A stretch of 10,362 bases of DNA, taken from positions 1-10,362 of the forward strand of contig CAIXMD010000477.1 of assembly GCA_903920415.1 (NCBI GenBank), read 5' to 3'. This stretch comes from an uncultured Desulfomonile sp. (lineage in GTDB: Bacteria; Desulfobacterota; Desulfomonilia; Desulfomonilales; Desulfomonilaceae). The position numbers were made by a program, and so were the translations under genes. The notes beneath the pieces were generated by a model. The model ran no database searches. It was given only the letters and a program-made list of their open reading frames with translations, and was not told the DNA's origin. This document shows, one piece after another, positions 1-5,385 of the stretch (positions are counted from its first letter, which is position 1; the number at the start of each line of letters is the position of its first letter).

Positions 1-774
1 AGAGAACATGGTATGGCGGCGATAGTCAACGGAATGGCGCTTCACGGGGGGGTGATCCCTTATGGTGCCACTTTTCTTATCTTTTCAGACTACATGCGCC
101 CCTCCTTGCGGCTGGCTGCTCTCATGAATGTCCATTCTATCTTCGTTTTTACCCACGACAGTCTCGCGGTGGGGGAGGATGGCCCCACGCACCAGCCGAT
201 AGAGCATCTTGCTGCCCTGAGGGCAATACCTAACTTTACCGTAATTCGTCCCGCTGACGCGAACGAGACGGCGGCCGCCTGGCGAACAGCGATCGAGCGC
301 CGCAAGCCTGTGGCTCTAATCCTGACTCGACAAAATGTGCCTATCCTGGATCAGGTCCGTTACGGTCGAGCGGAACAGCTATCCAACGGTGCCTATATTC
401 TATCGGATTCTGATGGAGAACCTGACGTACTCTTGATAGCTACCGGATCAGAAGTGAAGCTGGCCCTCGATGCCCAGGAAAGGCTCGCGACTGAGAGAGG
501 AATTCAAGCCAGGGTGATCTCGATGCCGAGTTGGGAGCTTTTTATGGAGCAGCCCCCTGATTATAGAGATCTTATACTTCCTCCCGATGTCTCTGCGCGT
601 TTATCTATTGAGGCAGCGTCTTCCATGGGATGGGCTAAATGGGTAGGCGATGGAGGGAGCAGCATCTCGGTGGATTGTTTCGGAGCATCTGCCCCCGGTT
701 CTGAAGTTCTCAGGAATTACGGGTTTAACGTTGATAACGTTGTTGCTCGCGCAGTAGAACTAGTGAGAAGGTGA
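1..774 (+). CDS. tkt: Transketolase, C-terminal part (5' end outside window)
   Basis: Transketolase moves two-carbon ketol units between sugar phosphates in the cytoplasm, using thiamine diphosphate, in the non-oxidative pentose phosphate pathway. The window opens inside the gene: the frame is already open at base 1 (REHG before the first Met), and 257 residues to the TGA at 772-774 are visible. They cover the end of the pyrimidine-binding domain and the C-terminal domain. Recognisable family signatures are REHGMAAIVNGMALHGG, THDSLAVGEDGPTHQPIEHL, the SxxxLILTRQ-type segment (VALILTRQNVP), LIATGSEV and a terminal YGF. The thiamine-binding N-terminal half lies off the window, so its integrity cannot be judged. 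Three bases after the stop begins a broken rpiB, suggesting an ancestral tkt-rpiB operon. No terminator follows. The assignment is very secure; tktA versus tktB naming is not meaningful here. Confidence 0.97.
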   Translation, partial: REHGMAAIVNGMALHGGVIPYGATFLIFSDYMRPSLRLAALMNVHSIFVFTHDSLAVGEDGPTHQPIEHLAALRAIPNFTVIRPADANETAAAWRTAIERRKPVALILTRQNVPILDQVRYGRAEQLSNGAYILSDSDGEPDVLLIATGSEVKLALDAQERLATERGIQARVISMPSWELFMEQPPDYRDLILPPDVSARLSIEAASSMGWAKWVGDGGSSISVDCFGASAPGSEVLRNYGFNVDNVVARAVELVRR

Positions 775-777
775 CCA

Positions 778-938
778 ATGAGAATTGCTCTCGCCTGAGA
801 CTATTCAGGGCTCTCTGTTAAAAAAAGATACTGGATCACTTGGCCGCCACGGGAAACGAATTTCTTGATTTGGGGTCTTTCTGACTTAAGCGGTTTGATT
901 ATCCCGATCATGCTGGAGCTGTAAGCCTGGCTATCCGG
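778..938 (+). pseudogene. rpiB: rpiB remnant (ribose-5-phosphate isomerase B), truncated and frameshifted
   Basis: RpiB interconverts ribose 5-phosphate and ribulose 5-phosphate, directly upstream of transketolase in the pathway. The ATG at 778 opens MRIALA, then a TGA at 796-798 replaces the Ser of the family's SDHAG motif, followed by DYSGLSVKK in the same frame. At the run of seven A (820-826) the frame shifts by one base and continues KKILDHLAATG, NEFLDLGSF, a second TGA at 882-884, and LKRFDYPDHAGAVSLAI. These segments follow the RpiB family in order: SDHAG, L..LGHEV.DLGT, S..DYPDYA..VA.AI. Homology stops at about codon 53 of an expected 140-150, exactly where the stop codon of the convergent VWA gene starts (939). 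Two stops, one frameshift and loss of the last two thirds mean it cannot make a working enzyme. The degraded reading is my own frame-by-frame alignment to remembered family motifs. Confidence 0.85.
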
Positions 939-2435
939 TTATTTCTTTCCCTCCCGGACGATCGGGCGCCCCTTTTTTATCGTTACATCCATGATTTTAA
1001 CTTCACCCGAAGTGATCTTTACGTTGGAAATTGTTCTGTTGGAGGGGTGAAGTCCTTCCACGATAGGCAGGACAACCGTGTAAGAACCGGGGATAAGATT
1101 GGCTTCTTGAAATGGACTGATGCTTGATACGGTTTTGTCTCCTTTCACTTCAACCTTTTCCATGACTTTAGTTTTTAGGGCTTTTTCGTATCGTGAAAGA
1201 AACTGATCAACATCAGCAGGCTTATCCACCGGCATAAACAGCCCACCGGTTTTGTTGGCCAGGGTTGAGTATCCACGCAGTCGCTTTTTATTTATTCCCA
1301 AAGCCAAAACATCAACAGCAAGTTTATCTTTAGTTTCGAGACTTTCTACTGCTTTGACAACACCGTTGAACCCGCATTTGGTCGCTCCGCCAGTCACGAT
1401 CAAAATTCTGGGAGTGAGACTCCCTTGACTCCTAAAATCATGGTTCACAGAGTACGCTGCCGCAGCACATGGGTCTGTTTGTCCTCCCCAATCCGCATTC
1501 TCAAGTTTTTCTTTCAGTTGTTTGAAAGGAGGACTGCTCCAGTCGAACAGCATGTGGCTGAGGCATGGTCCCTTTTTGTTGTTTTCGTTTGATTTCTGGC
1601 AAACAAAGTCTCTAACGGCCAACTTCGATCCTGGAGACAAAGTTCCTGGAAGCTTTGAGACAAAATTTACAGCGATTTTACTTCGGCTTGGAGACCAAGT
1701 TTTTCCTTGGCGGAGCATAATGCCGGAGTCGTCCAAAATGACCATAAGTTGCCAGTTGGCTGGCGCGCCGCTATAATTTTGAATTCTCACAAGAAGAGAC
1801 CCGGGCAGTTGAAACTGTTCCGAGCGCGTCGTTTCTTGCCAGTCAGGTGTCTCTTTGTTACCGGAAGGTTTAGTCGGAGCCGCTTTTGGACCAGACGACT
1901 CGCCGCCTTTACCTTCAGCAGTTGTTTCAACTTTGCCCGTGTCATCTGAGAGTGGAGGTTTTACGCTTGGAATTACTGGAGTTTCCACAACCATAGGCCC
2001 CTTTGAAGTCTGTGCGTCTGACTGCAGAACGCTCGTAGGGGCCTTTAAAGAAATTTCTACGGCCGATTGGGATTGAGTTTTGCCGGATCCGTCCTGGGAA
2101 ACCGGTTGGTCAAAAGCTACCGCGGGGCCTACGGAGTGATGACCATAGGGAATTTTCCCTACCCCCGCCAGAGTGCTTCCGGAGGAAATCACATCGTCCC
2201 CCGGTAATCTGGTGAACACAGGACTAAGGCTTTTGTCGGCACTCTGAAAACCGGACCAGTGGATGATCGGTTCTAAAAGATCGGCCTTATAAGCCGCAAA
2301 TATTGCCACTGACACAAATATTGCGGCGATCAAGATCTTAATTAAATCAAAATTGCGGTCCTTTGTCGTTGCAACAGAACTCTCGCCCAGACCGTCATCG
2401 GTAGGTTTTCGGTCGTCTAAATCTTGCTTAGGCAT
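939..2435 (-). CDS. Membrane-anchored VWA-domain protein with degenerate MIDAS
   Basis: A 498-residue protein of unknown exact role, probably anchored in the inner membrane with most of its mass outside the cytoplasm. A charged N-terminal tail (1-30) is followed by one hydrophobic segment at about 31-49 (LIKILIAAIFVSVAIFAAY), then a Pro/Ser/Thr/Lys-rich linker (about 65-205). A von Willebrand factor A-like fold spans about 208-420, and a small beta-rich C-terminal domain follows (430-498). The VWA start reads VILDDSGIM (232-240) where the metal-site motif DxSxS expects Ser at Ile239. The usual TDG strand end reads TGG (348-350). Metal binding through a classical MIDAS is therefore doubtful. 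Four cysteines (279, 291, 323, 354) could form disulfides in an oxidising compartment. The ATG at 2435 has AAGGGG about 6 bases upstream. The gene starts about 20 bases after the 3' end of rnpB with no visible terminator between, so it may be read from the rnpB promoter. Confidence 0.8.
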   Translation of the reverse strand: MPKQDLDDRKPTDDGLGESSVATTKDRNFDLIKILIAAIFVSVAIFAAYKADLLEPIIHWSGFQSADKSLSPVFTRLPGDDVISSGSTLAGVGKIPYGHHSVGPAVAFDQPVSQDGSGKTQSQSAVEISLKAPTSVLQSDAQTSKGPMVVETPVIPSVKPPLSDDTGKVETTAEGKGGESSGPKAAPTKPSGNKETPDWQETTRSEQFQLPGSLLVRIQNYSGAPANWQLMVILDDSGIMLRQGKTWSPSRSKIAVNFVSKLPGTLSPGSKLAVRDFVCQKSNENNKKGPCLSHMLFDWSSPPFKQLKEKLENADWGGQTDPCAAAAYSVNHDFRSQGSLTPRILIVTGGATKCGFNGVVKAVESLETKDKLAVDVLALGINKKRLRGYSTLANKTGGLFMPVDKPADVDQFLSRYEKALKTKVMEKVEVKGDKTVSSISPFQEANLIPGSYTVVLPIVEGLHPSNRTISNVKITSGEVKIMDVTIKKGRPIVREGKK

Positions 2436-2451
2436 GTGTGGCCCCTTGTGG

Positions 2452-2818
2452 AGAGTCCGGGGAGGCGATAAGCCGAATCCTGTTCCCGGAGGACCGGGCG
2501 GTGATCATTCATCTAGGACGACGGTCTCCCGCCGCCTCAAGCGACCTACCCGGAAGCATCGGACGGGCCATCCTCAAGCGCTTCCCTATTCGGTCTTGCT
2601 CCGGATGGGGTTTACCTGGCTTCCCGTGTTGCCACGAGAACCGGTGAGCTCTTACCTCACCCTTTCACCCTTACCTCCAGAAAACCGGAGGCGGTTTACT
2701 TTCTGTGGCACTTTCCTTGGGGTTACCCCCACCGGGCGTTACCCGGCATCCTGCCCTGCGGAGTTCGGACTTTCCTCCCGCGCTCATAGCGCCGGCGATC
2801 ACCTTGCCCCCCCAGACA
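2452..2818 (-). ncRNA. rnpB: RNase P RNA (bacterial class A)
   Basis: The catalytic RNA of RNase P removes 5' leaders from precursor tRNAs. Read on the minus strand, the region shows the conserved blocks in order: GGAGGAAAGTCCGAACTCC near the 5' side, AGGGCAGGATGCCGGGTAACGCC, ACAGAAAGTAAACCGCC, AAGGGTGAAAGGGTGAGGTAAGAGC, GGAGCAAGACCGAATAGGG, GGGTAGGTCGCTTGAGGC, CCTAGATGAATGATCACCGC and the 3' block ACAGGATTCGGCTTATCG. The ends are set by helix P1: the 5' strand GTCTGGGGGGGC (plus-strand positions 2806-2817) pairs over 12 base pairs, including G-U pairs, with the 3' strand GCCTCCCCGGAC (2455-2466). Length is about 365 nt, normal for type A. Apparent ORFs on either strand here are artefacts of this structured RNA. 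The true ends may differ by a few bases. Confidence 0.97.
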
Positions 2819-2824
2819 AATCGC

Positions 2825-2853
2825 GTTATATGACACGTAAGAAAAAAAAGCAA
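2825..2853 (-). promoter_or_regulatory. sigma70-type promoter of rnpB
   Basis: On the minus strand, -35 TTGCTT (plus positions 2848-2853) and -10 TATAAC (2825-2830) are separated by exactly 17 bases. A start about 7 bases beyond the -10 box falls at 2818, which coincides with the 5' strand of helix P1 of RNase P RNA. The -35 box is weak (3 of 6 matches) and the -10 is strong (5 of 6). The agreement with the RNA's 5' end is the main support. Confidence 0.65.
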
Positions 2854-2879
2854 GACTTCATAATATGTTCTGAAAACCC

Positions 2880-2908
2880 TTGAAATACAAATGAATTTAT
2901 TGTACCAT
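2880..2908 (+). promoter_or_regulatory. sigma70-type promoter of the TlpA-like gene
   Basis: TTGAAA (2880-2885) and TACCAT (2903-2908) are separated by 17 bases, with 5 of 6 and 4 of 6 consensus matches. The predicted transcript start near 2915 leaves a leader of about 33 bases before the ATG at 2948. It also lies downstream of the in-frame ATG at 2891, which argues against that longer start. The promoter is divergent from that of rnpB. Confidence 0.5.
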
Positions 2909-2947
2909 TTATTTATTCTGTCAGCTTCTCGCCAAAGGAAATGGGTT

Positions 2948-4468
2948 ATGAATAGATATGGCGCTGGTACGATCTTTGCTCTATTGATCGCTTTGTTCTG
3001 TTCAGGATCGAATGTTGAGGCGAGCCTACCTGAAGGCTTGGATCAGAAACTGAGAATCCATAACTTTAATCTCTACTTCTCTCCTTGCGCCGCGAACGAC
3101 ATGATTCTCCAAGACATGAAAGGCGTGAGCGTAAACCTGTCCTCGTACCGAGGTAAAGTAGTCCTGCTGAATTTTTGGAGAATTGATTGCCCCCCGTGCT
3201 CCATGGAAAAGCCCATCCTGGAACGAATTTTCCGGAGTTATTCCGCGAGAGGACTTGTGATTTTAGCCGTAAACTTGTTCGACCCTGAGCACAAACAGCG
3301 GTCTTACCTGGAGAAGAACAGATTCAATTATACTTTTGCGTTTGATCCTGGAAATCGTTTTTCCATTAGAAACCAAGGTTTAACTACTAAAATCCCTACC
3401 TGTTTCGTGGTGAATTCAAACTCTGAAGCCATCTACGAGATAGCGGGTGTTCCTACGACCTATGTGATAAATCGAAGAGGACAAGTAGTGGGAAACTCAG
3501 TAGGGCTTGTCAACTGGGAGGAAAGCCCGTTCGCTGAATTCTTGGAGTCTTTGCTCAATCATCCATCTGGACCAATAGCCGAGAAAGCCAAGTCTTACGA
3601 TAATATAGCCGGACACGGAAGCAATGCTCTCTCGGCTGAGCGCCTTCCAAGTTCCCGCGGGCCCGTAGCCGCCGTATACGCTCAAGCTCCTCCAACCATG
3701 TCGCCTGGCATGTCTTTGCAAGGGCAGGCACCCTCCAGTCTCCCTTTTCAGCCCCCGGTTTCTCCGGAGGCTAGACCGGACGGGCCTCCACCGGCCTCAC
3801 CGTCCCCGGCATTAGAACCCACTTCTCTCACTGATGAACCAACTCAACGTACCAAAAAACCGGCCCGATCCGCAAAGAAACCTGAACCAAACCAATCGCC
3901 ACAGTCAACAATCAATCCTCCGGGAGACAAGTCGCTCAAGCCCGCTTCGCAAAAAAAGTCACCGCGTACCTTTTCGCCAATATCTCAGGGGATGCCTCAG
4001 CAACCAAAAACCGGGGTCACCGTACCAGACCAGTATCTCCCGCCTTCGATCTCAACGTCAAGTGCAACTGGTAGATCAGGATCTCTCCCCACCTTGCCTC
4101 CGGCACTTCCTTATGTCCCCTCAAGGCCGTCTGATCAAGCTGTAAATCGTGGTATTTTTCCAGATCAAGGAACTGTTACTGCCCGCGTGCCGGCAAATCT
4201 CAGCAAACCCGCGGTTGGTGTCGCGTCTCAACGAGAAAAGGAACAGTCTTTGGAGCTTCCATCTGCACAACAATTGGGAGCGACAAACCCAATTGACGGT
4301 TTTATTCTAGACTCTTTCGGCCATGCCGGATTGTCTCGGCCTCAGCTCATCAAGCCGGGAGGCCAGGAATCACAACCGTCATCAGTGTTTGGACAAGTGG
4401 GCCAAGACATCAAACAGTTGGGCACTGGAATAAGAGAGACTTTTTCGAGACTACTACCCGGCTGGTGA
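2948..4468 (+). CDS. Exported TlpA/ResA-like thiol-disulfide protein with Pro-rich tail
   Basis: The protein has 506 residues. The start at 2948 is chosen over the in-frame ATG at 2891 because AAAGGAAATGG sits just upstream and the residues MNRYGAGTIFALLIALFCSG then form a normal signal peptide (cleavage probably after VEA, residue 25). A thioredoxin/peroxiredoxin-like domain spans about 32-207. It has the AhpC/TSA-TlpA hallmark LSSYRGKVVLLNFW (65-77), the redox motif WRIDCPPC with cysteines 81 and 84, and a cis-Pro loop GVPTTYVINRRGQVVG (167-182). Oddly, a second cis-Pro-like segment, KIPTCFVVN (148-156), precedes it, suggesting an insertion or partial duplication of about 20 residues. Residues about 215-490 are low-complexity, rich in Pro, Ser, Gln and Lys, probably disordered and perhaps wall- or envelope-spanning. 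The role is presumably reduction or exchange of thiols outside the cytoplasm, possibly in cytochrome c maturation; the partner is unknown. It is convergent with the NusG-like gene, 9 bases between stops. Confidence 0.85.
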   Translation: MNRYGAGTIFALLIALFCSGSNVEASLPEGLDQKLRIHNFNLYFSPCAANDMILQDMKGVSVNLSSYRGKVVLLNFWRIDCPPCSMEKPILERIFRSYSARGLVILAVNLFDPEHKQRSYLEKNRFNYTFAFDPGNRFSIRNQGLTTKIPTCFVVNSNSEAIYEIAGVPTTYVINRRGQVVGNSVGLVNWEESPFAEFLESLLNHPSGPIAEKAKSYDNIAGHGSNALSAERLPSSRGPVAAVYAQAPPTMSPGMSLQGQAPSSLPFQPPVSPEARPDGPPPASPSPALEPTSLTDEPTQRTKKPARSAKKPEPNQSPQSTINPPGDKSLKPASQKKSPRTFSPISQGMPQQPKTGVTVPDQYLPPSISTSSATGRSGSLPTLPPALPYVPSRPSDQAVNRGIFPDQGTVTARVPANLSKPAVGVASQREKEQSLELPSAQQLGATNPIDGFILDSFGHAGLSRPQLIKPGGQESQPSSVFGQVGQDIKQLGTGIRETFSRLLPGW

Positions 4469-4477
4469 TGCGAGCCA

Positions 4478-5032
4478 TCAAGAGAGAAGCTCGATCTTTG
4501 TAAGTGGATCTAACTTTACCAGGACACTCTGATTAAACATGGTTACCGACACCGCAAGTTGAGTTTCCCGGCGACGTCTAACCACAACTCCCTCGGCTCC
4601 TTGTAGCGGGCCTGACAAAATCATTACTCTCGCCCCTGGGACCAAACCTGGTCGAAGCGTCAAGTTCTGATCGGATCGGAGTGCTTTATCTACCGACTGA
4701 AGCTCCTGAACAAATCTTTCCTGGTCTGTAACCTTAATTATTCGAACTAGTTTTTTAGTATCATACAGTAAATTGTGCTGTTCTCTCTCCAGGGCGAAGC
4801 AGAGATATCCTCTGAAAATAGGCACTTCCGTAGTCCTGATCCTCTGAAAATAACCAACCCTTTCCTTCCGATTATAGAGAGGTAAATAGAAACTTATGTC
4901 ACGATGCATAAGGTAAGTGGCTACAAGCTTTTCACAATTCGGCTTGACATGCAACACCCACCAGGAGCCTAAATCCTCCTCGATCGGTCTCTCGTATGGA
5001 TACCTCGAAGGGACAATAGTATGGAGTGACAC
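4478..5032 (-). CDS. NusG-family specialised transcription elongation factor (RfaH/LoaP/UpxY-like)
   Basis: A 184-residue NusG paralogue. The NGN domain (about 22-117) contains WWVLHVKPNCEKLVATYL, the FYLPLYNR strand and VPIFRGYLCFAL, matching the P.F.GY core of NusG. A KOW domain (about 130-175) contains PGARVMILSGPLQGAEGVVVRR. NGN contacts the clamp helices of RNA polymerase and suppresses pausing; KOW recruits ribosomal or Rho-related partners. The 20-residue acidic N-terminal extension and overall divergence indicate a specialised paralogue rather than housekeeping NusG, which normally sits beside secE and rplK. The start is a GTG (5030-5032) with GAGGTG 7 bases upstream. Such paralogues usually lead polysaccharide or secondary-metabolite operons, but here the gene is followed by a convergent TlpA-like gene, so its target lies elsewhere. 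Family assignment is firm; target is unknown. Confidence 0.88.
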   Translation of the reverse strand: MSLHTIVPSRYPYERPIEEDLGSWWVLHVKPNCEKLVATYLMHRDISFYLPLYNRKERVGYFQRIRTTEVPIFRGYLCFALEREQHNLLYDTKKLVRIIKVTDQERFVQELQSVDKALRSDQNLTLRPGLVPGARVMILSGPLQGAEGVVVRRRRETQLAVSVTMFNQSVLVKLDPLTKIELLS

Positions 5033-5052
5033 CAGCCATCACCTCTAAATCG

Positions 5053-5058
5053 ATTATA
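5053..5058 (-). promoter_or_regulatory. -10 box of the NusG-like gene
   Basis: A perfect TATAAT on the minus strand lies 21 bases before the GTG start codon. No good -35 hexamer is visible at 16-18 bases, where GGCATG-type sequence occurs, and there is no TGn extension. Activity would probably need an activator. The 5' leader would be very short, about 14 bases. Confidence 0.4.
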
Positions 5059-5240
5059 ATGAGGAATTCATACACCATGCCGGCAATTAAGGTATCGACG
5101 CGCAGGCTAGACGCACTAATAACCCCTATGCTAAAAAACCACAACGGAAGAAAAAAATCCATTGGGATTAAAAATAGGATGAGGGTTGGCAAGTTTCTGG
5201 GTAGACACAAAAAATAAATGGATCTTCAATTATTTATATA

Positions 5241-5268
5241 TTGAAATAACTCTTATCTATGCTATATG
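5241..5268 (+). promoter_or_regulatory. Candidate promoter of the rhodanese selenoprotein gene
   Basis: TTGAAA (5241-5246) is followed after 16 bases by TATATG (5263-5268). TGc directly before the -10 hexamer (5260-5262) makes an extended -10 element. The surroundings are AT-rich. A start near 5275 would give a leader of about 110 bases before the ATG at 5386. Confidence 0.45.
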
Positions 5269-5299
5269 GAATTAACCCGGACGATTTAAGGATAGGAAA

Positions 5300-5350
5300 C
5301 CGCTCACAAGGATGATTCCGACGTGGCGGACCAACGGGCCTCTCAAGGCC
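5300..5350 (+). promoter_or_regulatory. Two hairpins in the 5' leader of the rhodanese gene
   Basis: CCGCTCAC (5300-5307) pairs with GTGGCGG (5323-5329) over 7 base pairs with one bulged T. GGCCT (5337-5341) pairs with AGGCC (5346-5350) around loop CTCA. Neither is followed by a T run, so they do not form an intrinsic terminator. I do not recognise a known riboswitch consensus. They may stabilise the leader or be a regulatory RNA of unknown kind. Confidence 0.35.
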
Positions 5351-5385
5351 GGATAACCCTATAAAACCATTCAAAGGAGAAAAGA

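Noticed and set aside
796..884. Reading the two TGA codons of the rpiB remnant as selenocysteine
   Set aside because: The expected residue at the first is Ser, there is a frameshift between them, and the gene is truncated to about a third of its length.
2353..2883. Open frames on both strands across the RNase P RNA (up to 176 codons)
   Set aside because: The conserved RNase P RNA blocks and the P1 pairing explain the sequence; the predicted proteins are Pro/Arg-rich artefacts.
2891..2947. Longer start for the TlpA-like protein at ATG 2891
   Set aside because: It lies within the candidate promoter, has no ribosome binding site, and would put 19 residues before a normal signal peptide.
4462..4482. 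Small inverted repeat TGATG-CGAGC-CATCA between the convergent tlpA-like and nusG-like stops
   Set aside because: Only 5 base pairs and no T run on either side, so not supported as a terminator.
5026..5217. Plus-strand 63-codon basic frame opposite the NusG-like leader
   Set aside because: No ribosome binding site, composition typical of an antisense shadow of AT-rich DNA, no recognisable family.
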